From Flagellimonas olearia (lineage in GTDB: Bacteria > Bacteroidota > Bacteroidia > Flavobacteriales > Flavobacteriaceae), in NCBI RefSeq assembly GCF_009184425.1, contig NZ_WELG01000001.1:496001-560000 (forward strand): a stretch of 64,000 nucleotides of DNA. Direction: 5' to 3'. This document shows positions 54,136 through 63,580 of this stretch, piece after piece. The position numbers were made by a program, and so were the translations under genes. The notes beneath the pieces were generated by a model. It was not told the DNA's origin. It was given only the letters and a program-made list of their open reading frames with translations, and searched no databases. The number at the start of each line of letters is the position of its first letter. Within the stretch, counting starts at the first letter, position 1.

Positions 54136-54174
54136 AAAAGAGGTGGTTCGATCATAGATCAACGCCTCTTTTTT
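54136..54174 (+). terminator. intrinsic terminator after the lyase gene
   Basis: AAAAGAGG (54136-54143) pairs with CCTCTTTT (54165-54172); the loop contains a further GATC-ATA-GATC stem, and a T run follows. Confidence 0.75.
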
Positions 54175-54202
54175 ATATCGCCATGCCAAATAAATATGCA
54201 AC

Positions 54203-55633
54203 ATGTTATATAAACGGATAGGTCTTTTACTTGGTCCGATCTTGTTTCTCCTCATTCATTTCTTTTTTACTGGGGAAAATCTATCCTCCCAAGGAAGGGA
54301 TATCTTGGCCACTACCGTATGGATAGGTATTTGGTGGATTATGGAGGTACTTCCGATAGCTGCCACGGCACTGCTTCCCATTGTTTTGTTTCCTATGTTG
54401 GGGGCACTGGGCCTGGAGGAAACCACAGCTAGTTATGGCCATAAATATGTTTTCTTGTACATGGGTGGGTTTATGTTGGCAATGGCCATAGAAAAGTGGA
54501 ACCTGCATAAGAGAATCGCATTGTATATCATAAGGGCCATAGGCACAAACATGTATACCATTGTATTGGGGTTCATGGTGGCTACGGCATTTCTTTCCAT
54601 GTGGATCTCCAATACGGCCACTGCCGTTATGGTAATGCCTATGGCCATATCCATTGTAAAACAGCTAAAGGACAATCCACAAACTGCCAAGGACGAAAAT
54701 GCCATTTTTGGCAAGTTATTGATGCTTTCCATTGCATATTCGGCATCCATTGGAGGGATAGCAACATTGATAGGTACTCCGCCCAATCTGGTTTTTGCCG
54801 GTTTTGTACAGAAGGCCTATGGGTTGGATATCAGTTTTTGGCAATGGATGAAGTTTGGACTTCCAGTATCGGTTCTATTGCTGATTTTGGCATGGTTATA
54901 CCTTACGCGGATTGCCTATCCTTTGCGACAAGGAAGATTTCCTGGGGGTAGGGAAGAAATTCATAGACTTATACAGGAGCTGGGGCCCATGAAAAAGGAA
55001 GAAAAGATTGTTTTGTCCGTTTTTGTCCTTACTGCATTCTGTTGGATAACACGGTCATTCTTATTGCAAAGGATTGTTCCCGGTATCGATGATACCATAA
55101 TAGCCATTGGAGCGGCAATTGTTTTGTTCATGTTGCCTGCTGGAAAGGGTAGGAAAATGATAAAATGGGAAGAAGCGGTTCGGATTCCTTGGGGGATAAT
55201 TCTGTTATTTGGTGGAGGAATGGCCATCGCTAGAGGTTTTGAGACTAGTGGATTGGCAATTTACCTAGGTTCACAAATGACATTTTTTGATGGATTGCCT
55301 TTGCTTGCATTGATATTATTGATTATAACCTGTATTAATTTTTTGACAGAAGTCACCTCAAACTTGGCCACCACGGCCATGATGTTGCCTGTTTTGGCAC
55401 CATTGGCAGTGACTCTGGATGTTGATCCGTTCGTATTGATGGTTGCATGTACCACTGCCGCTTCCTGTGCTTTTATGCTTCCGGTGGCAACGCCCCCAAA
55501 TGCGGTGGTCTTTGGGTCAGGGTACATAAGAATTCCTGATATGGTACGCACTGGTTTTTTAATGAATTTGATATCCATACTTGTGTTGGCTATTGCGGTG
55601 TACTTCCTATTGCCTTTATTTTGGAAAATATAA
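54203..55633 (+). CDS. DASS/SLC13-family anion symporter
   Basis: A 476-residue protein with about 11-12 membrane segments. Both family SNT-type motifs are present (WISNTATAVMVMP and VTSNLATTAMMLP), with GTPPNLVFAG after the first. Members import dicarboxylates, citrate or sulfate with sodium. It follows the PUL enzymes after a terminator, so it may be expressed separately. Uptake of uronate-derived or other organic acids would fit the pectin-type locus, but the substrate is unknown. Confidence 0.92.
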   Translation: MLYKRIGLLLGPILFLLIHFFFTGENLSSQGRDILATTVWIGIWWIMEVLPIAATALLPIVLFPMLGALGLEETTASYGHKYVFLYMGGFMLAMAIEKWNLHKRIALYIIRAIGTNMYTIVLGFMVATAFLSMWISNTATAVMVMPMAISIVKQLKDNPQTAKDENAIFGKLLMLSIAYSASIGGIATLIGTPPNLVFAGFVQKAYGLDISFWQWMKFGLPVSVLLLILAWLYLTRIAYPLRQGRFPGGREEIHRLIQELGPMKKEEKIVLSVFVLTAFCWITRSFLLQRIVPGIDDTIIAIGAAIVLFMLPAGKGRKMIKWEEAVRIPWGIILLFGGGMAIARGFETSGLAIYLGSQMTFFDGLPLLALILLIITCINFLTEVTSNLATTAMMLPVLAPLAVTLDVDPFVLMVACTTAASCAFMLPVATPPNAVVFGSGYIRIPDMVRTGFLMNLISILVLAIAVYFLLPLFWKI

Positions 55634-56122
55634 AAAATGGGGGATCCTATTTTCACAATGCTTCCATTGGAGTTTTTGGCCATCTGACCAACCCTAGCAG
55701 TATAATGTCGCATTTTCCACAAGGAAAATCTTTGGATTAAAGTCCAGGAACCTGTATACGGACTCACCTTAAAATTGACGCGACCAAATAAGATCTTATT
55801 GTCACTTGATAGAGAGGATAGGTTTCTTCCTATTTCAATTTTAATGTAGGCTTTTCATCCTGATCACTATAAAATTGGAATGGGGGCCATGTGCGAAAAT
55901 TAGATGTAATTGTTTGGGGGAGATCACCTGTTATTATGGTTCATTTCAATTGAATCCACTACTTCGGTGGATTATGATAATGGTTCATTGTCCTATTGGC
56001 CAGCGGTAATTGGTCTAAACCGGAAAATAGGGTGACGGAGTACTGGACTATGTCAGAAAATGGGAACGAGCTCGAAACCTTCCCAATGAAGCTGTTACCA
56101 TGTGGCATAAACTTATTTTAAG
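55634..56122. other. intergenic region, possible short remnant
   Basis: About 490 bases without an intact gene. From about 55996 one plus frame reads NWSKPENRVTEYWTMSENG, which looks like part of a small lipocalin-like (DUF6265-type) protein, but no start or end is present. Confidence 0.35.
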
Positions 56123-57970
56123 CTACTTGCACAGCGTTGCCACTGAGAGATAAATTTTGTTTTTTTTCACGGGAATCTCAATACGGCTATCATTGTGCCA
56201 TGTGATTATTAGGGGATCTTGGCCATCTGCCATGGTTTCTTCGCTTACAGGTTTGCCGGAACCATAATTGATTTCTGTAAAGGGTTCCTTGATACCGTTG
56301 ACCACCACTACCAATCGACTGCCTTTGCCAATTTTTTTGCTGGTCATCCTAACAATGCCAAATGGAAGTTTGGTTTTCACATTGGGCTGTAATAGTTGTC
56401 TTTTTTCACGGTTCAATACATAACTGGCCCTTCCCACATAAGGCAATGTCAATGCGAAAAAATTTCCGTCTGGGGTTTGCTCGTACAATGAAACACTATA
56501 ATCAAAATCCTTTTTATTGATGGATACCGACATTTCTCCTGCGAACGAACCATTGACTTCGAAATCCGAGGTGAAGGGTTCGGTGACAAAGGAAAAACCT
56601 TGGCCAGTGTTTAAATTGTCTGCAAAAATGCTTCCCCATCCGCTTGAATTCCATGTAAAGTTCCTCCTGTCCAAAAAATCTATTGTTTGCTCCAAAAACC
56701 CTACAGGGTCACTAAGTCGCTCTTCCAAACTGAAATGGATGTTTTCTCCATGGTTCCCGGAATCATAGGTCGACTTAAAGGCCACTCCCGATCTTTGGTT
56801 GCTGAGGTAGTAGATGAGCGTATCATTTGCCATCTGTTCCAAGGAAGGGGCGTGCCCCCATTTATTGGCTCCCATGACCTGGTAATTGATCTTGTCCTTC
56901 AATAGGGATGGTTTCTCCTTGTCTTTCAGTATATAATCGAACCATTCAAAGGTCAGATCCGTTAGGTCGATTAGGGCCACCGGATCTATGTCATACCCTA
57001 AAATGTGGGCATTGGGTTTTCCTTGGGCACCAAAATGTGTATAGGGTCCAATGACCAAGTAATGGACTGCATCTTGATTGTATTTGATGTGTTCGTTCAA
57101 ATAATACCTAGTGCCCGTTTGTCCCCCATCATAATACCCTGTGGTGGACAGAACCGGAATGTTTATATGGGAGAACTCTTCCTTATAGGGCATCATGCTT
57201 TTCCAATAGGCATCATAGGAAGGGTGTAGCAACCGCTCATTGAACTGTGGATTGGGCAATCCATCCAAACTGTCCATTTTGTTGTACGCAACACCTTCCC
57301 CATACCATTTCATGTTCAGGTCTTGCCATCTTTGTCCATTGGAATATAGAGTGGTATCCAAATACTTGTTGTTCGAGACATAATGATGCCAGGGGAAATG
57401 AAAATTTTGACGGATACCATTTTCCATGGGTTCGGCAATTCCCGGTGCCACGGATACTGATGGTACAATGGTTTTCAAAGCGGGGTGCACCCCGTACTTG
57501 ACCGAGGCCCATTGGACAAAACCCACATAGCTTCCCCCGTACATACCTACTTTTTGGTCGCTCCATTCCTGTCTGCTTATCCAATCGATGACATCATATA
57601 TATCCGTGGCCTCCTTTTTAAAAGGTATTATGGAATCTGGGCTCAACCCTTTGCCACGAGTGTATGAAACAATCCCAACATAGCCGCGGTCCGCCGCCAT
57701 TTTTGCTTTTTGCAAATCGCTCTTCCTTGAATAAATGGTGTGGAAAAGTATGGCGGGATTTGGTTTGTTGATTTTGGAATTCCTGACCACTATGGCATGG
57801 ATCTTGGCACCATCCCTCGTCTGGATCAAAATACTATCCTGGATCAGATAGGTGGTATTGTTTTCAATGACCATACGGGGAACCTGTTTGTCTTTTTTCA
57901 GTGTATAATGGATTATGGGGCAAGAGGTTGTGAGTAAGACAAGAACGGAGATTATGATTTGTTTTTTCAT
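56123..57970 (-). CDS. CocE/NonD-family serine hydrolase (X-Pro peptidase type), lipoprotein
   Basis: A 615-residue protein. The ATG at 57970 gives the lipoprotein signal KKQIIISVLVLLTTSC; the longer frame from 58024 has no signal at its start. Residues about 45-350 form an S15 alpha/beta hydrolase with the nucleophile Ser147 in YGGSYVGFVQ, and the C-terminal part is the jelly-roll domain usual in CocE/X-Pro enzymes. It may split acyl-peptide or ester bonds outside the cytoplasm. The LytTR pair upstream on the same strand (85 bases to the regulator stop) may control it. Confidence 0.9.
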   Translation of the reverse strand: MKKQIIISVLVLLTTSCPIIHYTLKKDKQVPRMVIENNTTYLIQDSILIQTRDGAKIHAIVVRNSKINKPNPAILFHTIYSRKSDLQKAKMAADRGYVGIVSYTRGKGLSPDSIIPFKKEATDIYDVIDWISRQEWSDQKVGMYGGSYVGFVQWASVKYGVHPALKTIVPSVSVAPGIAEPMENGIRQNFHFPWHHYVSNNKYLDTTLYSNGQRWQDLNMKWYGEGVAYNKMDSLDGLPNPQFNERLLHPSYDAYWKSMMPYKEEFSHINIPVLSTTGYYDGGQTGTRYYLNEHIKYNQDAVHYLVIGPYTHFGAQGKPNAHILGYDIDPVALIDLTDLTFEWFDYILKDKEKPSLLKDKINYQVMGANKWGHAPSLEQMANDTLIYYLSNQRSGVAFKSTYDSGNHGENIHFSLEERLSDPVGFLEQTIDFLDRRNFTWNSSGWGSIFADNLNTGQGFSFVTEPFTSDFEVNGSFAGEMSVSINKKDFDYSVSLYEQTPDGNFFALTLPYVGRASYVLNREKRQLLQPNVKTKLPFGIVRMTSKKIGKGSRLVVVVNGIKEPFTEINYGSGKPVSEETMADGQDPLIITWHNDSRIEIPVKKNKIYLSVATLCK

Positions 57971-58054
57971 TTTACCGATATTGGATTTTGGACATATTTT
58001 CCCATCACCGTATGCTCCTGTCATTGGTGAGATGAGTTTTTGATGGTGTATTTG

Positions 58055-58777
58055 TTATAGACTTTTCAGTTTCTTGAACAATACGGATTGTCTACCTGAA
58101 ACTTTGATGGTTTTTCCCGATGTCAGTACAACCCGTAGTCTATTGTTGAAATCCGGTTGGATTTCTTTGATGTGTTGCGTATTGATGATTTGGCTCCTGT
58201 TGGCCCTAAAGAACACAATGGGGTCCAGCTTTTTTTCCAAAAGGTTCAATGAGCGTTTGATCATGATCTTATTGTTGTCGAAGTGCAGTTGTGCATAATT
58301 GTCCATGGACTCGATCAAGCTGATGTTTCCCAATAGTATAAAATGTACTTTTTCACCGTCCTTGACAAAGATTTTCTGGTGACTGGCCAGTGGTGCCTGT
58401 TGTTTTCCCACTTTGTTTTCCAGCTCCATTTTGACCTTTTCAATGGCCTTTGAGAACCGTTCTTCCCGAATAGGTTTTACCAAATAATCCAAGGCATTTA
58501 CTTCAAAGGCCTTTACGGCATACTGGTCGTAGGCCGTGGTGAAGATTACCTCAGGCACGCTTTCCAACTCATCCAACAGATCGAATCCTGATTTTCCGGG
58601 CATGTGAATGTCCAGGAATAGGAGGTCCGGTTGTTCTGCCTTGATTTGGCCAATGGCCATTTCCACGTTGTTCGCTTCTCCCACGATGCAAAACTCGGGA
58701 TACGCCTTGAGGGCCCTCTTTACTTCTTCGCGGGCCAAACGTTCATCATCAACGATCAAAGTTTTATAGGTATTCAT
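58055..58777 (-). CDS. LytTR-family response regulator
   Basis: A 240-residue protein with a receiver domain (Asp56 in DLLFLDIHMPGKSG, lysine in DYLVKPIREERF) and a LytTR domain (about 135-240, FFRANRSQIINTQHIKEIQ). It overlaps the kinase gene by four bases (ATGA), so the pair is coupled. The CocE-type gene follows. Confidence 0.95.
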   Translation of the reverse strand: MNTYKTLIVDDERLAREEVKRALKAYPEFCIVGEANNVEMAIGQIKAEQPDLLFLDIHMPGKSGFDLLDELESVPEVIFTTAYDQYAVKAFEVNALDYLVKPIREERFSKAIEKVKMELENKVGKQQAPLASHQKIFVKDGEKVHFILLGNISLIESMDNYAQLHFDNNKIMIKRSLNLLEKKLDPIVFFRANRSQIINTQHIKEIQPDFNNRLRVVLTSGKTIKVSGRQSVLFKKLKSL

Positions 58778-59856
58778 CTCTTTTCGATAGGTATTTTTAA
58801 TGTTGCCTCGATCAGCTGTTCCATAGGAGCTTCGATTTTAAACTCTGACCTTCCCCCATATTGCAGCCATAGACGTTCACTTAAATTTTGCAGCCCCAAC
58901 CCTGTATGCTCTTTCTTCGAAAAGATCCCTGGATTTTTAACGGTAATGATGATATGGTTGCCATCGGTCCGGACTGAAATTTCCACAGTTCCCCCATCCA
59001 ATTGTTGGTCAATTCCGTGCTTGATGGCATTTTCAACCAGAAGTTGGATACTCAAAGGAGGAATGGTAAAGTCCTTGGAGGCATCATCGACTTCCATTTT
59101 TATCCTCAAACGTTCCTCAAACCGTAATTGTTCCAATTCCACATAGTCCTTGACCAAGGCCAACTCTTCGGCAATGGTGATGGTGGTATGCTCTTTCCCA
59201 TAAAGCGATGAACGTAACAAATCGGATAACAAATCGATCGCCCTACGTGCAACTTTGGGGTTTTCAAGGGTCAAAGCTTTGATGGAATTGAGCGAATTGA
59301 ACAAGAAATGGGGGTTCAATTGTGCCGAAAGGTTATCCAATTGGGTCTGCTTGGCCATAACTGAGAGTTGGGCATTCTTTTTTGCGGTATCAATCTCCCT
59401 GGCATAAAATTTATAGCCATGGTAGGCAAGTACCCAAATGGACATATGTCTTGCCCCGGTAATCAGCACTGGATTCCATAGAAGCAAGTTTTCCGAAAAA
59501 GTATTCCTACCACTGTACGCATAAATATACAGGGACATTTTAACGTTCATCAAAAGCATGAACAGAACGGACAATATCAAAATGGAGGGGACGACCCTTT
59601 TTATCAATTCTTGGATAACCAATTGGTCCCATCCCTGCTTCAATGAAAAGATTCTATAGGTATGGGTGAGTCCAATACAAATGGCAATATCGAGCACATA
59701 ATTGGTCAGTGCATCGGTAATGCCAAACCTATCCCGTACCAAAGCAATATATAACCACAATAGGGAAACAGTTCCCCAGCCAATGATTTGGCATTTCCAG
59801 TAAAGGGATGGCATTTTGTTTGGGTTTTGGGTTTCTGGCATGATACAAAACAACAA
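58774..59856 (-). CDS. LytS/YehU-type membrane sensor histidine kinase
   Basis: A 360-residue protein with four membrane segments in the first 145 residues, a short coiled coil, and a His-kinase domain with His183 in LNPHFLFNSLNS. The ATP-binding part shows VENAIKHGI and NPGIFSKKEHTGLGL. There is no separate periplasmic sensor, so the signal is probably felt within the membrane. A start at 59841 (before PETQN) is also possible. Confidence 0.93.
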   Translation of the reverse strand: MLFCIMPETQNPNKMPSLYWKCQIIGWGTVSLLWLYIALVRDRFGITDALTNYVLDIAICIGLTHTYRIFSLKQGWDQLVIQELIKRVVPSILILSVLFMLLMNVKMSLYIYAYSGRNTFSENLLLWNPVLITGARHMSIWVLAYHGYKFYAREIDTAKKNAQLSVMAKQTQLDNLSAQLNPHFLFNSLNSIKALTLENPKVARRAIDLLSDLLRSSLYGKEHTTITIAEELALVKDYVELEQLRFEERLRIKMEVDDASKDFTIPPLSIQLLVENAIKHGIDQQLDGGTVEISVRTDGNHIIITVKNPGIFSKKEHTGLGLQNLSERLWLQYGGRSEFKIEAPMEQLIEATLKIPIEKR

Positions 59857-60486
59857 AAATCACGTCAACCTTTGATGGTAAAATACACTGGCGCATATAA
59901 TCGGGGTCGAACGTTGAATAATAGGGTCAAAGATTACCCTGAGACCAGAATCATTTATAAAGGACTGAGAGTTATGGTAATTTACTGCAATTGATGTTTT
60001 CTGCCCGAGCCTATGACATTTCCTTCAACTGGTTCTGCATTTCGTGTTTACATCTGCTTCGGATGGACCTGCTCATTCAAGATTTCATTAAAGTGCTTCC
60101 CCGGAAAATGGATGACAATATCTATCCTTTCCTCCCTGAAATGCTCCCTGGCATTATTCGTTCCCGTACTATCCGGTCGATGGGGCTCCGGTTATGGCCC
60201 GTTACCCTGTTCCGGTCATTTTTGCTTGAAGGGATGCCTACAAGGGCAATCAAAGGAAATAGGCGTTTCCCTATTGGTATTCTACAGATGATCAATGTAT
60301 CCAATAGACGTGACCATGGTTTGGGGAATAAGGGTGTACAGGGTATGCATATCCCAAAGATACGATATGCCCGTGGCGCAATCGACCTTATAAAGTGACG
60401 GTATAGCCCTTTCTTGTTGTCGATTTCTTTCCATTATTTTGTGAGGCCGCTATATGCATTTAATTGAAACTTAATTTTTTCGCTCT
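59857..60486. other. 630-bp gap, no gene recognised
   Basis: Frames on both strands are open for short stretches only. On the minus strand one frame near 60050-60140 reads REHFREERIDIVIHFPGKHF, like part of a coding sequence, but it is broken on both sides, so a decayed gene is possible. The last 60 bases are AT-rich and probably hold the MATE promoter. Confidence 0.4.
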
Positions 60487-61899
60487 ATGGACAGACCACA
60501 GTTAGATTCACAAAAACGTAGCTTATGGCAAGCGCTGAAGGATGCAATACGGGGCACAGAGGCCGACTATACCAAAATTGATTTGAAGAGGGCCATTTTT
60601 TTGTTGGCCGTACCCATGATCTTGGAACTTGTCATGGAATCCACTTTTGCCGTTGTCGATATTTATTTTGTGGGGAAGTTGGGTGCTTCGGCCGTCGCCA
60701 CCGTGGGCTTGACCGAAACCTATCTCTTTTTGCTCTATTCCCTTGCCATGGGACTATCCACAGCCGTGATGGCGATCATAGCCCGACGTATCGGGGAAAA
60801 GAGAAAAGGGGATGCAGGGGCCGCTGCCATACAATCCATTGTACTGGCCGTACTGGTCTCATTGCCCTTTGCCATTGGGGGCATATTCTTTGCCAAGGAG
60901 CTGTTGGCCCTTATGGGCGCGGATCAATGGGCCTTGGAACACGGTTATAAATATACCCAATGGATGCTGGGAGGAAATGGCATCATCATTTTATTGTTTG
61001 TGATCAATGCGGTTTTTCGCGGTGCCGGTGATGCGGCCATTGCCATGCGTGTCCTGTGGATCGCCAATGGATTCAATATGGTACTCGATCCGCTGCTTAT
61101 CTTTGGGTGGGGACCGATTCCGGCCATGGGAATAGAAGGAGCTGCCATTGCCACGAATTTGGGGCGTAGCATTGGGGTTGCCACGCAGTTATGGGTGCTC
61201 TTTAAGGGCGGAAAACATATTAGGACCACCTTTTCGCAGCTCTATTGGGACGGAAAGGTGATTCTTAATATCGTACGGACCTCTCTTGGCGGGGTCGGTC
61301 AGATGTTGGTGGCCATGACCTCATGGATTTTTGTCATGCGTATTTTGGCGGATATCGGTAGTGATGCCGTAGCCGGCTCCACGATTGCCCTACGCATTAT
61401 GCTTTTTACCTTGATGCCTGCTTGGGGGCTTTCCAATGCCGCAGCAACCTTGGTGGGACAGAACTTGGGGGCTGACCATCCTGAAAGGGCCGAATCGGCG
61501 GTATGGAAGATTGGTCTGTACAATATGGCATTCCTGATAGGGGTATCCTTGGTTTATTATTTCTTTAACCATACCCTGATGGGACTGTTCACTTCCAATG
61601 CGAATGTCATCAAAATCGGAGGCACTTGGCTCAGGATATTGTCCTATGCTTATTTTGTGTACGGGTGGTGGATGGTCTCTGTCCAGGCCTTTAACGGTTC
61701 AGGGGATACCCGAACACCCACCAAGATCAATCTCGTCTTTTTCTGGTTGATCCAGATTCCGTTGGCCTATCTTCTTGCCCTTGAATTCGAATGGGGCTAT
61801 TCTGGGGTGTTCTGGGCCGTATTTGTCTCAGAGACAGGGGTAGGGGTCTTTACCCTATGGCTCTTTTCAAGAGGAAAGTGGAAAACTGTCAAAGTGTGA
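60487..61899 (+). CDS. MATE-family efflux transporter
   Basis: A 470-residue protein with 12 membrane helices in two related halves. LAVPMILELVMESTFAVVDIYFVGKLG at the start and GAGDAAIAMRVLW, GLSNAAATLVGQNLGADHPERA in the halves are typical of MATE pumps, which expel cationic drugs or metabolites in exchange for sodium or protons. It has no obvious operon partner. Confidence 0.95.
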   Translation: MDRPQLDSQKRSLWQALKDAIRGTEADYTKIDLKRAIFLLAVPMILELVMESTFAVVDIYFVGKLGASAVATVGLTETYLFLLYSLAMGLSTAVMAIIARRIGEKRKGDAGAAAIQSIVLAVLVSLPFAIGGIFFAKELLALMGADQWALEHGYKYTQWMLGGNGIIILLFVINAVFRGAGDAAIAMRVLWIANGFNMVLDPLLIFGWGPIPAMGIEGAAIATNLGRSIGVATQLWVLFKGGKHIRTTFSQLYWDGKVILNIVRTSLGGVGQMLVAMTSWIFVMRILADIGSDAVAGSTIALRIMLFTLMPAWGLSNAAATLVGQNLGADHPERAESAVWKIGLYNMAFLIGVSLVYYFFNHTLMGLFTSNANVIKIGGTWLRILSYAYFVYGWWMVSVQAFNGSGDTRTPTKINLVFFWLIQIPLAYLLALEFEWGYSGVFWAVFVSETGVGVFTLWLFSRGKWKTVKV

Positions 61900-61958
61900 T
61901 TTGGAAACCTAATCCTCTTACCATGGTCCAATATCCCGATAATTGCCAGGCTATGGTG

Positions 61959-62417
61959 TCAATTCCAATTGTCTATCTTGACGTCATTGGGAGAAGGCCT
62001 ACCGTTGCCTGTTTCGACCAGTTCTTTGAGACTCAATAGGAATATGGCCCACTTCATACTGCAGTGCGCTGTGAATTCCACTGCCTCTTTCCAGTTCCTA
62101 TGGCCAAAGAGCACGATGGTATGGTCCCCTTCAGTATGCAGGTCGAATGTCACATCCGTGCCGAGCCATTCCTCAGGTCCCCCGGTAAAGTGCCAATGTA
62201 CCTTTTTATCCGACTCTAGGGATTTCACGAGCATGTCCATACTGCCAATTTCCACCCCTTCCCTTGAATTGAATTGAACACGTATCGATTTTCCCTCTGC
62301 CGATGTACCCGTGGTGGTCTGGGTCCACCAACCTTGGATGCCTTCGACGGATGCCAATGCTTTGTATACTTCTGAAATTGGGGCCGTAATGCCCACCCTA
62401 TGTATGATATCTACCAT
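61959..62417 (-). CDS. SRPBCC (AHSA1-like) domain protein
   Basis: A 152-residue protein with the START/AHSA1 pattern: IIHRVGITAPISEVYKALASVEGIQGWWT at the start and FTAHCSMKWAIFLLSLKELVETGNG near the end, with a predicted ligand pocket. Such proteins bind lipids or assist chaperones; no function is assigned. It is convergent with the MATE gene and divergent from the GlxA-like regulator. Confidence 0.9.
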   Translation of the reverse strand: MVDIIHRVGITAPISEVYKALASVEGIQGWWTQTTTGTSAEGKSIRVQFNSREGVEIGSMDMLVKSLESDKKVHWHFTGGPEEWLGTDVTFDLHTEGDHTIVLFGHRNWKEAVEFTAHCSMKWAIFLLSLKELVETGNGRPSPNDVKIDNWN

Positions 62418-62593
62418 TTGTAATTGTTTTGGTCGAACGGCTGTTTGGGGTTACATGAATTCGACATTGGTTTTTATAAATCCTCTTTGAATCCAAAAGT
62501 ACTATTTGAAAGTACTGCTACAGGGTTGTAAAATAGACTTTGTAACGGGTTGATTTGGACGTGTGATTCTATTAAATTTACAAAAATGTTATC

Positions 62594-63580
62594 ATGAAAC
62601 AGTTAGTCATTTTGGTGCCGGAAGGGGAAAACAATCTAAGCAGCATTGTGGGGCCCTATAAGATTTTTTCCAGGGCGAATGCCCATTGGATGGAGCGTGG
62701 TAAAAGGAAAGTATTCGATATCGACTTGGTGGGGACCTCCAAAGAAGTGAATTTTTATGATGGTTTGTTCTGTGTTAGGCCCAAGGCCGATATGGCAACG
62801 ATGGAAAGGGCGGACCTGATCATCGTTCCATCGCTCAACCACAATTATGAAGCGACCATCCGGGACAACCAAAGCCTTATCGATTGGCTTAGGGACCAGT
62901 ATATGAAGGGTTCGGAATTGGCGAGTATCTGTACAGGGGCATTTCTTCTGGCGGCGGCTGGTCTGTTGCATGAAAGAAATTGCTCCACGCATTGGGCGGC
63001 CTCGGCTGATTTAAAGCGAAGATTCCCCACGATACATGTACGGACCGAAAAGCTGATTACGGATGAAAACGGAATCTATACCAATGGAGGGGGCTATTCG
63101 TTTTTGAATCTTATGCTCTATTTGGTGGAGAAGTATTATGACAGGGAGACGGCGATTTTCTGCTCCAAAGTGTTCCAGATTGAAATGGATCGGAAGAGCC
63201 AATCCTCGTTCATCATATTCAAAAGCCAAAAAATGCATGGTGACGAATTGATCAAGGAGGCCCAATCTTACATTGAAGACAATGTACGTGAAAAAATTTC
63301 CATTACTGACCTGTCATCAAAATTCCCAGTTACCCGTAGACAGTTCGACCGGAGATTTGTCAAAGCTACAGGGAATACCCCTTTGGATTACATCCAAAGG
63401 GTAAAAATGGAGGTGGTCAAAAAGGAACTCGAGACGACCGGTAAAACCATCAGTGAAGTCATGTATGAAGTCGGATACACTGATGAAAAAGCTTTTCGTG
63501 AGGTGTTTAGAAGGGTAACTGGATTGACACCCTTGGATTACAAGAAGCGCTACAACTATGAAAGAGCAAGCTTGAATTGA
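62594..63580 (+). CDS. GlxA-family regulator (DJ-1/PfpI plus AraC)
   Basis: A 328-residue protein. Residues about 1-200 form a DJ-1/PfpI-like domain with the elbow cysteine Cys113 in SICTGAFLLAAAG, and residues about 225-320 are an AraC double HTH (ISDLSSKFPVTRRQFDRRFVK, then SEVMYEVGYTDEKAFREVFRRVTG). This is the GlxA/FtrA layout. It may control the divergent SRPBCC gene or the MATE pump. The ligand is unknown. Confidence 0.93.
   Translation: MKQLVILVPEGENNLSSIVGPYKIFSRANAHWMERGKRKVFDIDLVGTSKEVNFYDGLFCVRPKADMATMERADLIIVPSLNHNYEATIRDNQSLIDWLRDQYMKGSELASICTGAFLLAAAGLLHERNCSTHWAASADLKRRFPTIHVRTEKLITDENGIYTNGGGYSFLNLMLYLVEKYYDRETAIFCSKVFQIEMDRKSQSSFIIFKSQKMHGDELIKEAQSYIEDNVREKISITDLSSKFPVTRRQFDRRFVKATGNTPLDYIQRVKMEVVKKELETTGKTISEVMYEVGYTDEKAFREVFRRVTGLTPLDYKKRYNYERASLN

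Noticed and set aside
59991-60398. 135-codon plus-strand frame in the gap before the MATE gene
   Set aside because: Rich in Arg, Met and Pro without domain pattern; the opposite strand looks more like broken coding sequence, so neither is called a gene.
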